Part shown: positions 26,299 through 34,352 of the stretch, piece after piece
How the letters are laid out: every line of letters starts with the position of its first letter
Position numbering within the stretch: position 1 is the stretch's first letter
Source: Candidatus Thiomargarita nelsonii
GTDB taxonomy: Bacteria > Pseudomonadota > Gammaproteobacteria > Beggiatoales > Beggiatoaceae
Assembly: GCA_000785145.2 (NCBI GenBank)
Contig: JSZA02000009.1
Span: forward strand, 1-64,000
Reading direction: 5' to 3'
Length of the DNA: 64,000 nt
Notes under the pieces: model-generated
What the model was told of the DNA's origin: nothing
Database searches by the model: none
The model's input: only the letters and a program-made list of their open reading frames with translations
Program-made: the position numbers and the translations under genes

Positions 26299-27540
26299 AT
26301 GGGCTTTTATTATTTTGACCGAAAGTCTCTGTGGTTACCACTCATATTGTTGGTTACCCTTATGACGGGCTATTCTGCGGAAGCGAAGGATGGAAAGACA
26401 AAACTCACCTCAAGTGAGATTGAACAACTTTACGCTGGAAAAACCGCGTATTTCCAAAATGGGGAAACTGAATATCATCGGGAAGATGGTGTTACCTTTT
26501 ACAAGACTTGGGAAATGGAAATTCGTTCAGGCAAATGGTTCACAAAAGAGAACAAAATTTGCTATCGTTATTACTCTGACTATAATAAAAGTGCTTGTCA
26601 TAAAACCTTCAAAAAAGGTGAGATCGTTACTTATGATGGCAAAGTCCTTACCCTAAAAAGGGGTGATACTGAGAATCTTCAACAAGCTTACCTGCAGAAT
26701 TCGTTAAAAATTCGTGAGATTGAACAACTTTACGCTGGAAAAACCGCGTATTTCCAAAATGGGGAAATTGAATATCATCGGGAAGATGGTGTTACCTTTT
26801 ACAAGAAGAAAATGCAAATTTTTTCGGGTCAATGGTTCACAAAAGAGAACCAAATTTGCTATCGTTATTACTCTGAGTATGATAAAGTTTCTTGTCAAAA
26901 AACTTTCAAAAAAGGTAATCGCGTTACCATGTCTGGCAAACTCCTTACCCTAAAAAGGGGAGATAGTGAGAAGCTTCAACAAGCTTACCTGTCGTATTCC
27001 TTAGAACTCACCTCAAGTGAGATTGAACAACTTTACGCGGGAAAAACCATGTATTTAAATGGGGAAACTGAATATCATCGGGAAGATGGTGTTACCTTTT
27101 ACAACAATAAAAAGAGAATTATTTTGGGTAAATGGTTCACAGAAAAGAACCATATTTGCTATCGTTACTCTGATAAAACTGTTTGTCAGAAAACCTTCAA
27201 AAAAGGTGATATCGTTACTTATGATGGCACAGTCATTACCCTAAAAAGGGGTGATACTGAGAATCTTCAAAAAGCTTACCATTCCCAGCTAAATGAACCC
27301 TGTCCTTCATGGAAGGAACTGGCACCGAAGTCAACTCAGCAAGAACTGTTAACCTTAACAGGGGCTAAAGAGCTAGATGGGTTCCTGTTACAACCATGGA
27401 CTTCTGCCTTGTTTAACAAGTACTACCAAGATCAGCAAGGAGTGATTGGGAGTTCAACTCTCTTAGGGTGGGATCCAGCCGGATGGAGGTATTCACAAGT
27501 ACTGACAGTCATTACGCTAATACAGCCATGTAATAGGTAG
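26299..27540 (+). CDS. exported protein with three DUF995-like repeats
   Basis: A 413-residue protein. The signal peptide (about 1-30) ends SAEA. Three units of about 100 residues begin at about 40, 140 and 241, each reading SEIEQLYAGKT...NGE.EYHREDGVTFY...GKWFT..N.ICYRY...CQKTFKKG...LTLKRGD. The pattern resembles DUF995. Each unit has two Cys. The DNA period is 300 and 303 bp and the units are nearly identical at the nucleotide level, so the expansion is recent or kept alike by recombination. A unique C-terminal part follows (CPSWKELAPKST...). GGAG lies before the ATG. Function unknown; binding or cell-wall role is a guess. Confidence 0.65.
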   Translation: MGFYYFDRKSLWLPLILLVTLMTGYSAEAKDGKTKLTSSEIEQLYAGKTAYFQNGETEYHREDGVTFYKTWEMEIRSGKWFTKENKICYRYYSDYNKSACHKTFKKGEIVTYDGKVLTLKRGDTENLQQAYLQNSLKIREIEQLYAGKTAYFQNGEIEYHREDGVTFYKKKMQIFSGQWFTKENQICYRYYSEYDKVSCQKTFKKGNRVTMSGKLLTLKRGDSEKLQQAYLSYSLELTSSEIEQLYAGKTMYLNGETEYHREDGVTFYNNKKRIILGKWFTEKNHICYRYSDKTVCQKTFKKGDIVTYDGTVITLKRGDTENLQKAYHSQLNEPCPSWKELAPKSTQQELLTLTGAKELDGFLLQPWTSALFNKYYQDQQGVIGSSTLLGWDPAGWRYSQVLTVITLIQPCNR

Positions 27541-28000
27541 CAATCGTCCTTCTTTCTCGTTCCCACGCTCTGCGTGGGAATGCCTGCATGGACGCTCCGC
27601 GTCCTGCAAAAAAAAAATCTGTTGTACTCTGAGTTTGGGAACGAGAAAAGAGTCGAGTCCAAAGCTAAAGCTTTGGACTCCAACAACAATGTCATGATTT
27701 AGTACTTATAAAACTAATTCATGGCTGTTCTGTGGTTCTCCTTTATCAACGCTCGCTACTTTTGTTAGTCATAGCATTTCCTAAATGAAGGACTAAAGAA
27801 ATCCGATTTTTTCAAAAAGCTTGTCCCGAAGAACTGAGGGATCTGATTTCTAAAGTTGGCCCAAAAATAAATACCTTCATACGATCTCTGCGTCGAGTTT
27901 TCTCGTTCCCTTAGCGCTCATCATTCGGCGGGCATCTATGGCGCATTGTTGTGGGCAGGCACACTACAATGATTGGGAGGGATTGATATATAAATAAGGT
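27541..28000. other. repeat-rich intergenic stretch
   Basis: It has CCCACGCTCTGCGTGGG and GGACGCTCCGCGTCC hairpins (27545-27605), a GTCCAAAGC-TAAA-GCTTTGGAC hairpin (27657-27679), and about 35 bases (27762-27796) matching the 5' end of the antitoxin gene at 30486-30527. No intact gene. Confidence 0.5.
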
Positions 28001-28030
28001 TTGTGTTTTATGATATGGAGATTACCAAAC

Positions 28031-29734
28031 ATGAAATATGCTCTTGAAGAACGAATTGGAGAGCCATCGCTGTTTTGTGGTAGAGAGTGGGAGATGGAAT
28101 TACTGATAAATTGGGTACGTCAGATACCCAAAAAAACCGCCAAATCTCGTGCCTTGCTAGGCAGACGTAAATGTGGCAAATCTGCCATTATGCAGCGACT
28201 GTTCAACATCTTGTGGAATGAAAACTGTGTAGTCATCCCGTTTTATTTTGAAGTGCGAGACTATCGGCAATGGGTACTAGAATTTTCTGACACCTATTAT
28301 CGCACATTTATGAGCCAATTTTTATCGTTTAAAACGCGGACAGTTTTAGATAATGAAAATCGCCCATGGGATTTTGCCAAGCTCCGAAAAATGGCAAGCG
28401 CGATAAACAACAGCAACGCTCTGAAGGATATGGATGTCTTTCAAAATTGCCTAGACAAGGAACGGGTGGATCAAACCATGAATTTGGCATTTAGCGCACC
28501 AGGCGTTTTGGCAGGAAAAGAAAACGTCTTTTTTCTGGTGATGATTGATGAAATTCAGTACATGACTGAATATCTATACCATGACAAAGCACAACAAGTT
28601 AAAGCGCATCATTTGCCAGGTGCTTATCATGGACTCGTCGAAACGAAGTAACGAAGTAATCCAAAGTTGCACCGATGCTGGTTTCTGGTAGCTATGTAGG
28701 TTGGATGGTAAAAATGATGCGAGAAATGTTTGTAGGTGGGCGACTAAAACAAACAGAAATTCCATCAAAATTAACCCCTGATGAAGGCTTAGAAACCGTA
28801 TATCGCTATGCCGATTTTTATGAAATCGAAATAACAGAAGAAAGTGCCCTAGTGATCAATCAATTAACCCAAAGTGATCCGTTTTATATTGCCAGCTTAC
28901 TGAGAAGTGACTGGAGAGAGCGGGATTTTAGCACCAAGGCGGGCGTGATTAAAACGTTGGATTACGAAGTCAGGAATCGAAAAGGTGAACTTTTTGGCAC
29001 TTGGTCAGAGTATATTTATTCGACTATAGAAGCGGTTAATGATCGCTACGCTAAACAAATCCTCTTGTTTTTGTCCAGAAAACGAGAAAAGGAGTGTACT
29101 CGGAAAGAAATCAGCGATCATCTGCAAGGCAAGTTGTTAGAGCGCGAGTTAGAGAAAAAATTAAATGCCCTTGAAGCTGGTGATTTAATTACTCAGGGCT
29201 CAAGTAATTTTCGTTATCGTGGTATTCCTGATGATATTTTGGATTTAATTTTTCGCTCACTTTATGAAGAAGAAATTCATGGAAAAATACCGGATGTAGC
29301 GGCTGAATTAACCGCATCGATTTCGTCCAGTCTCAAATACGGAGCATTTGTCCAAAATGGAACAAATGTTAAAGGATTGCTCAGAAAGTCGATTTGATAG
29401 AATTTGGACAAATTATTGTTTGTCATTACCCCAAACAACGGTGCTAGAAGTAGATGTATTGGCTGAAGGTGAGGATGCAGATTGTTGTTGGGCTTTAGCA
29501 TTTGAGCTGAAAAATCGCGACGTTAAAAAACCGCCTAGTCTTCAGGAGGCGCAGTTATTTGTGACAAAGATAAAGGGGATTAAACAATCGCTTGCTCAAT
29601 CTAAAGGAATTCCAGTTAAGTTTGTTTGCCCTGTGTATCTGAGTGCCAAAGGATTTGCGCCGTCTATCGAGAGTTGGTTGCATGAACAAGGGGTATTGAC
29701 GGCTGATTGGGAGAGTTGGGAAAGTTCAAATTGA
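28031..29734 (+). pseudogene. AAA ATPase with C-terminal PD-(D/E)XK nuclease, broken twice
   Basis: The coding line is clear across three pieces. Piece 1 (28031-28651): LFCGREWEME, Walker A LGRRKCGKSA, Walker B VFFLVMIDEIQYM. It stops after GLVETK because 17 extra bases (ACGAAGTAACGAAGTAA) lie between GAA and TCCAAAGTTGCACCG. Removing them restores GLVESKVAPMLVSGSYVG. Piece 2 runs to about 29340, where a single-base shift changes frame. Piece 3 reads SKMEQMLKDCSESRFDRIW, then EVDVLAEGED...ALAFELKNRD, a PD-(D/E)XK site (D, then ExK). GGAG precedes the ATG. This is an ATPase-nuclease of the archaeal-ATPase-like group; the intact relative at 36423 has a similar plan. Confidence 0.75.
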
Positions 29735-29824
29735 TAGGCGACCACTACCATTATGTTTAGAAAAACCTCCGAGGAAAGCAATACCTCGGAGGTCTGATTT
29801 GGCGAGCGTTATCGAAGGTGGCAT

Positions 29825-30114
29825 TGGCGGAGAGTATTGCTATGAATTTTTTGGAAAGGGTGCATATTCCTGAACAGGCGGATAAATATCCGAGTCAATT
29901 ATCGGGTGGTGAACAACAGCGTGTTGCGATTGCGCGTAGTTTGTGTATGAGTCCTGAAATCATGCTTTTTGATGAGCCGACTTCTGCGCTTGATCCTGAA
30001 ATGATTAAGGAGGTGCTAGATGTGATGATTGAATTGGCTGAAGAGGGGATGACGATGTTGTAGATCATCCTCAATCGGAGCGGGCTAGAGAATTTTTGGG
30101 TAAGATTCTTTAGT
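29825..30114 (+). pseudogene. aapP fragment with internal deletion
   Basis: Bases 29825-30062 match aapP from the codons for AESIAM through EEGMTML almost exactly, including the signature ([14 protein letters not shown]) and Walker B. After a deletion of about 100 bp, the final 50 bases match the aapP 3' end (CCTCAATCGGAGCGG to the stop). Walker A is absent, so it cannot be a working ATPase. Confidence 0.85.
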
Positions 30115-30149
30115 CTCATCTAAGTACATCTGGTATTTTGGAGTTCAAG

Positions 30150-30176
30150 ATTTGTCCAAGATAAATCTTGGACTCC
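30150..30176. repeat. GTCC-family hairpin between aapP fragment and antitoxin gene
   Basis: GTCCAAGA-TAAA-TCTTGGAC, between convergent features. Confidence 0.7.
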
Positions 30177-30185
30177 TTTTATACC

Positions 30186-30503
30186 TTAACCTTTATCCTG
30201 AGAAAATTGGTTTATCCGCACTTTTCCATCAGGGAAATGTGCAACAATCTCAAGTGCTCCCCCCATTGCTTCAATATAGCTACGCAGCAAACCAATATAC
30301 ATATCGGTGCGACGTTCTAATTTAAAAACGCTCGCTGGATTGATTTGCAATAGGTTTGCGAATTGTTCTTGAGATAATTTTCTAGCTTGCCGAAATTCCT
30401 GGATAGGCATTTCAGCTAATGCTTGCTGCACTTCGGTTTCTACTTCTTCTCTCGCTTGGGGTGACATCGCATTATATAAATCTCGAAAACTTTTGTTAGT
30501 CAT
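30186..30503 (-). CDS. XRE-family antitoxin (HigA-like)
   Basis: A 105-residue protein. A helical N terminus (MTNKSFRDLYNAMSPQAREE) is followed by an HTH at about 37-80 (FRQARKLSQEQFANLLQINPASVFKLERRTD) and a C-terminal tail LEIVAHFPDGKVRI typical of HigA-type antitoxins. The toxin gene lies upstream on the same strand with a 60-base gap, the usual toxin-first order of HigBA. It should neutralise the toxin and repress the operon. Confidence 0.75.
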   Translation of the reverse strand: MTNKSFRDLYNAMSPQAREEVETEVQQALAEMPIQEFRQARKLSQEQFANLLQINPASVFKLERRTDMYIGLLRSYIEAMGGALEIVAHFPDGKVRINQFSQDKG

Positions 30504-30563
30504 GGCATTTCCTAAATGAAGGAATAAACGTTTGCTTATTCCCTCTTTCTTATGTAATGAAAG

Positions 30564-30920
30564 TTATATTTTTCCTTCTTGCTTCATATTTTCTAAGTGT
30601 TCCTCATAGATTTTATCAGCTTTAGGGATATGCTTTTTGTACCACCTATCATCACATTTTTTGCTACCTCCCAATAACAAGATAGCCGTTCCTAATGGCT
30701 CAAAAGCATAGAGTATTCGATAAGGTTGTTCACGATATTGAACACGTAGCTCACGCAATTCATTTTTTGCCTCATAAATTTTATTTCGACTGTAGGGAAG
30801 AGATAAGCTTTTACCTTTTTCCTCTAACAACCTTACCACAAAGGCTATTTTCTTTTGTTCCTCTTCATCAAGAGTATTCCACCACCTCTCAAATACCTCA
30901 CTATAGTTAACTTTAATCAT
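30564..30920 (-). CDS. RelE/HigB-type toxin (Gp49 family)
   Basis: A 118-residue protein with the Gp49/HigB pattern: FERWWNTLDEEEQKKIAFVVRLLEEKG, LPYSRNKIYEAKNELRELRV, PYRILYAFEPLGTAILLLGGSKKCDDRWYKKHI. Such toxins cut mRNA on the ribosome. It is first gene of the pair with the XRE antitoxin. Intact, with all conserved basic residues in place. Confidence 0.8.
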   Translation of the reverse strand: MIKVNYSEVFERWWNTLDEEEQKKIAFVVRLLEEKGKSLSLPYSRNKIYEAKNELRELRVQYREQPYRILYAFEPLGTAILLLGGSKKCDDRWYKKHIPKADKIYEEHLENMKQEGKI

Positions 30921-30937
30921 AATGATATTATCCTAGA

Positions 30938-31050
30938 ATGGTAAAATGTTGTTATCGTCATATATTTTATTTTTCACGTCAAGTGACATCAACCGAAATC
31001 TGGCGCAAGTAATCATACAGATGCCTTGGTATTTTTTCAACCCAACCCAT
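30938..31050. repeat. about 110-bp direct repeat, left copy
   Basis: Begins ATGGTAAAATGTTGTTATCG and continues to TTTTTTCAACCCA. The partner is 32382-32490, same orientation, about 95% alike. On the minus strand it can be read as the last codons of a lost gene (WVEKIPRHLYDYLRQISVDV-stop). Confidence 0.75.
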
Positions 31051-31054
31051 TTTT

Positions 31055-31360
31055 TTAAACAGAGTTGGGGAACATTAAATAGTTGATATTCTCATATTGA
31101 AAGCCATGTCCAGAAATATAAAATAATCCGACGCAGCCACCTTGAGATAAAGCCTGATTATCGAGCGCTCCGAGTTTTAACCGGTTCGCGTTTTTATTGT
31201 AGTTACCATTGCCAATCAGTAGGGCAAGGCGGGTGCCGTTGTCTGATGCTGGTGACGTGGTTGGCTGTGTGCCGCTGCCTTTTGGTCGTGTGTTATATTG
31301 TTGTGAGCAACCTGTGATTAAAAAACTTAGGCTTAACAAGATAATTAAATAGTAGTGCAT
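31055..31360 (-). pseudogene. decayed copy of the metacaspase lipoprotein gene
   Basis: The first 60 residues (MHYYLIILLS...ITGC...LALLIGNGNYNKN) match the metacaspase at 34353-35810. The frame then jumps from LGALDN to LSQGGCVGLFYISGHGFQ, losing 42 residues, keeps the catalytic His, and ends just after NYLM. The catalytic Cys and all later domains are gone. Confidence 0.8.
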
Positions 31361-31374
31361 GGTAAACTCCTTGG

Positions 31375-31399
31375 ATGTCCAAGATAAATCTTGGACTCC
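31375..31399. repeat. GTCC-family hairpin in the leader of the decayed metacaspase gene
   Basis: GTCCAAGA-TAAA-TCTTGGAC, 15-40 bases upstream of the start. The intact copy lacks it at this place. Confidence 0.65.
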
Positions 31400-31534
31400 T
31401 TTCATTATTTTGTATATTTTACCTAAAAACGAAAAAAAAGGTTTTATTCGTTGTCAACCATTCGCTGTACTCAACTTTTTGCAAGCGTTTGCTCCGCATC
31501 CAAAGCTGTACGTCTCGCCAGTCGGTACACGCTT

Positions 31535-31957
31535 TCACGGAATAAAAACTCGTCTTGTCCCTAAATAATTTTCCAAATCAAGCAGAACATCAACCAATCG
31601 TTCAGCACATCGTTGACGATAGCTTGTGTCGTATAATATCTGTTCTTGATTGCCAATAGTTAAAACCGGCAGAGAAGTCATCGTATTTTCTTCCAGCATG
31701 GTTTGCTCTAGTGAGTTTTCATCTTCCATATTGCGATTAGTCGTTAGCAAAATCAGGTTATTCGCTTGTGCAAATCGCCAAACTTCTCTATCGTTACTAT
31801 CAATAGGCAAACCGACCTCTTGAAAAGTAACCAATTCTAGGGAAATCAATGAAAGCCATCCCTCTGCCCCTAATGTTCCCCATAGTAACTTAGCTTGTCC
31901 TTCAATATTATGGTCAGATAGAATTGTTATCACACTACCCCCAATCTTTGCTTCCAA
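31535..31957 (-). CDS. DUF5615 PIN-like nuclease, putative toxin
   Basis: A 140-residue protein with the DUF5615/Mut7-C-like PIN pattern: ITILSDHNIEGQAKLLW (first acidic residue), EVWRFAQANNLILLTTNRNMEDE (second acidic cluster) and a C-terminal helix. It overlaps the upstream DUF433 gene by 28 bp, the standard layout of DUF433-DUF5615 toxin-antitoxin-like modules. RNase activity is inferred from the fold. Confidence 0.65.
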   Translation of the reverse strand: MEAKIGGSVITILSDHNIEGQAKLLWGTLGAEGWLSLISLELVTFQEVGLPIDSNDREVWRFAQANNLILLTTNRNMEDENSLEQTMLEENTMTSLPVLTIGNQEQILYDTSYRQRCAERLVDVLLDLENYLGTRRVFIP

Positions 31958-32310
31958 GCCTGTAACTTTGTCCTAATCTGTTCTTGCCCTAGTTTAGGCG
32001 GCATGGCTGCAATCTTGGCTCTTAATTCCCGATTTTGTGCTTCGTAATATTGCCTTCGTTCCTCATCTTTCCGTAAGACAAGTTGGTATTCCACTTCAAA
32101 CTCGGCTTGATGTGTTTCAATATAATCCCTCACATTTGCCATCTGTTCATCAGTGAGATTGAATAAGCCTTTAATGAACTTAGTTGGATATCCCTCTTTA
32201 ATGTAATCCATGAGCATATAAAGCGTAATCCGTGTGCCAGCAACAGATAAGCCTCGATCACGTCGTCTAACAATATGGCGATGAGTAGTGGGTATTTCAT
32301 TATCATTCAT
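31930..32310 (-). CDS. DUF433 protein, putative antitoxin
   Basis: A 126-residue protein. HIVRRRDRGLSVAGTRITLYMLMDYIKEGY is the DUF433 pattern (…G.pvI.GTRI.v..i.e.l..G), here with RGLSVAGTRI. A helical Arg/Lys/Glu-rich tail follows. It is first gene of the pair and should bind the DUF5615 partner and its promoter. Confidence 0.65.
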   Translation of the reverse strand: MNDNEIPTTHRHIVRRRDRGLSVAGTRITLYMLMDYIKEGYPTKFIKGLFNLTDEQMANVRDYIETHQAEFEVEYQLVLRKDEERRQYYEAQNRELRAKIAAMPPKLGQEQIRTKLQAWKQRLGVV

Positions 32311-32381
32311 TTAGTTAACCTCCTTGGCTCCATCCTGTCAAAAATGAAATAATACTTATATTGTCAATCATTGATTTTGCC

Positions 32382-32490
32382 ATGGTAAAATGTTGTTATC
32401 GTCATGTATTTTATTTTTCACGTCAAGTGACATCAACCGAAATCGGGCGCAAGTAATCATACAGATACTTTGGTATTTTTTCAACCCATT
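32382..32490. repeat. about 110-bp direct repeat, right copy
   Basis: Same sequence as 30938-31050 with a few changes. The pair brackets the decayed metacaspase and the DUF433/DUF5615 module. Confidence 0.75.
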
Positions 32491-32511
32491 TTTCAGAGTT
32501 TTTCTCGTTCC

Positions 32512-32641
32512 GTTGCTCCGCAAAGGAATGCCTGCCTCGACGCTCTGCGTCGATTTTTTAACTTGATTTATGGGATATTTTTTGCAACAGGACGCGGAGC
32601 GTCCAAGCCTGCATTCCTTTGCGGAGCAACGGAACGAGAAA
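32512..32641. repeat. 130-bp inverted repeat with about 28-bp perfect ends
   Basis: Ends CTCGTTCCGTTGCTCCGCAA and its complement TTGCGGAGCAACGGAACGAG. Internal CGACGCTCTGCGTCG and GGACGCGGAGCGTCC stems. MITE-like, no ORF. Confidence 0.7.
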
Positions 32642-32799
32642 ACTTGGTTTCTGTTAAAAAAATCGACTTTGAGTTGCTTCAAAATGAGCTTTCAACACAT
32701 CAATCACGCTGGCGTACCATTTAATCTGTCTGATTGGCGTACCGTCCGAGTGCTTTTTATTGGTGTCCAAATAAAGGCCATATTTCAAACATTTCTCAG

Positions 32800-32979
32800 T
32801 CAATTCGTAACATTGAGAGCGAGCGTGGCTTGGTTGCCGGTGATACCGAATAGGCCCTGCAGTTCTTTGTTTTGCTTAGCATAATCAAGCATTGGATCAT
32901 TGCTGGGTGCTTGCGTGGGCCGTTGATACCGTGTCATCCAATGCTGATAAAGCACCTCAAAGCCTTTAAGGTGAGCGTA
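32800..32979 (-). pseudogene. unidentified gene remnant
   Basis: An open frame of about 59 codons reading HLKGFEVLYQHWMTRYQRP then DYAKQNKELQGLFGITGNQ and a stop. Only an internal ATG is available. It looks like part of a real protein, but I do not recognise the family. The rest of 32642-33400 has AT-rich DNA and no gene. Confidence 0.3.
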
Positions 32980-33402
32980 TTATAGTAACAATTTTTTACC
33001 GAATGTCAAGAAAAATAAAATTTTTTTATTTTTTTTAATTAATACATAACTCCCTGAGTTTCAGGTTTGTCAAAGAGATATAAGTATATCAAAAATTATT
33101 ACTCGTCTTCCACTTGAATATAGTAACAATTGTTTTCTATGCTGAGCATGTCCGCAACAGCGTTGGCTACCAGTAGCTCATTGGCGAGTTTGGGCTATCT
33201 CAAACGCGCTGCCCGACTCATTAATCTCAAAGTCTCAAAAAAACCCATCGCCGAGCACTACTCGAATTTTTAATACATACGCCTATCCGCCTAAAAAAGG
33301 GAGTCTCAGGCGTGGTATTCCGACGGCGATCCGCCCCCAGTGTGGCCTTATGCTGAAGGTGTCGGCTCCGCAAGCCGCTTTGCGTGATCAGGCTCTTTAC
33401 TC

Positions 33403-33540
33403 TCTTTGACTGATGCCATTCGTGATGGTAGAGCGAGAATTAGCCGCAAAAGAATTGACCGTGAGGATTCTCCAATGAATCATGCCAATTTAGCTATGCT
33501 TGAACAAGTCGCCTTAATCTTGACATCAAAGGCACTTGGA
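33403..33540 (+). pseudogene. possible transposase C-terminal remnant
   Basis: The frame reads LTDAIRDGRARISRKRIDRE then NHANLAMLEQVALILTSKA. The pattern (R.R...ap.NlA.lr..AL.ll) recalls the C terminus of ISAs1-type transposases. It ends at a GTCC-family hairpin. Weak identification. Confidence 0.25.
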
Positions 33541-33601
33541 GTCCAAAGCTTTAGCTTTGGACTAGCCCGCCGCCAGTCCAAAGCTAAAGCTTTGGACTCC
33601 A
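33538..33601. repeat. two GTCCAAAGC/GCTTTGGAC hairpins, 10 bases apart
   Basis: Loops TTTA and TAAA, so the two hairpins are themselves inverted and could form one long cruciform. Confidence 0.75.
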
Positions 33602-33686
33602 ACAACAAGTCAAAATAAAGTTGAACATCGAGTAATTAGGAAATAAATGAATTGAATTCTGGGTCTAATTTCTCAATTAGTTGTAC

Positions 33687-34208
33687 TCATTCAATCCGCA
33701 CAAATTCCACGCGACGATTTAAAGCTTGTCCTGCCGCCGTTTCATTAGAGACAATGGGTTGGTATTCTCCATAACCCGTTGTCATTAAACGTCTTTTGTC
33801 AATACCATAAGCCGATACCAGAATTTTTTTAACCTGAGAGGCGCGGCGTTTTGATAAGGCTAAATTATAGCCCTCCGTGCCGAGACTGTCGGTGTGTCCG
33901 ACAATTTTTATTGTGGTATCCGATAAGGCGGCACCTTGCAAGGCGTTGGCAAATTCGCGTAGCAGTGAATAGGATTCGAGCTTGATCGCTGCCGAATCAA
34001 AGTAAAATTGGATGAGGGCGCCTACTTTTGGGTCATCTTCTTCAATGCCTGCGACACCTTTATTGCGTCCCTTTCTTTGTCGCTGAGTTGTGGGCTGGAG
34101 TGCTTGGACAAATTGAGCTTCGGTGGTGGCGAATTGAAGGGAGTTGTCCGCCCACGACGCTGTGTTGAGCCCTCCGATGAGTAGGGCTATGATGAGTAGT
34201 TTTTTCAT
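33687..34208 (-). CDS. OmpA-family peptidoglycan-binding protein
   Basis: A 173-residue protein with a signal peptide (ends NTASWA) and a short basic linker, then an OmpA C-terminal domain (about 62-173): IQFYFDSAAIK, IVGHTDSLGTEGYNLALSKRRASQVKKIL and GYGEYQPIVSNETAAGQALNRRVEF. The diaminopimelate-binding Asp and Arg are in place. No beta barrel, so a periplasmic cell-wall anchor. Located just downstream of the metacaspase gene on the same strand (about 140 bases apart); joint transcription is possible. Confidence 0.85.
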   Translation of the reverse strand: MKKLLIIALLIGGLNTASWADNSLQFATTEAQFVQALQPTTQRQRKGRNKGVAGIEEDDPKVGALIQFYFDSAAIKLESYSLLREFANALQGAALSDTTIKIVGHTDSLGTEGYNLALSKRRASQVKKILVSAYGIDKRRLMTTGYGEYQPIVSNETAAGQALNRRVEFVRIE

Positions 34209-34231
34209 GTTGTTGGCTCCTTTTAGTCAAT

Positions 34232-34255
34232 AGGAGTCCAAACTTTAGTTTGGAC
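34232..34255. repeat. GTCC-family hairpin, AAAC/GTTT variant
   Basis: GTCCAAAC-TTTA-GTTTGGAC. The arm differs from other copies but the pairing is kept by matching changes on both sides. It lies 24 bases upstream of the OmpA-like start. Confidence 0.75.
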
Positions 34256-34352
34256 GTCTGTAATCCGTTTATTCCGCTAATCCGTTGTACTAGATATAGG
34301 GAAATACCCCAAAAAAAAATCAAAGCGCCCAAAGCGTCAAAGCCTCAAATTA

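Noticed and set aside
32470..32884. Plus-strand open frames in the repeat region after the DUF433 gene
   Set aside because: They run through GC-rich inverted repeats in either orientation and have no domain or ribosome site.
33538..33601. Regular short repeats that could suggest a CRISPR array
   Set aside because: Repeats here and elsewhere are hairpins in both orientations with irregular spacing. No equal-length spacers and no cas genes are present.
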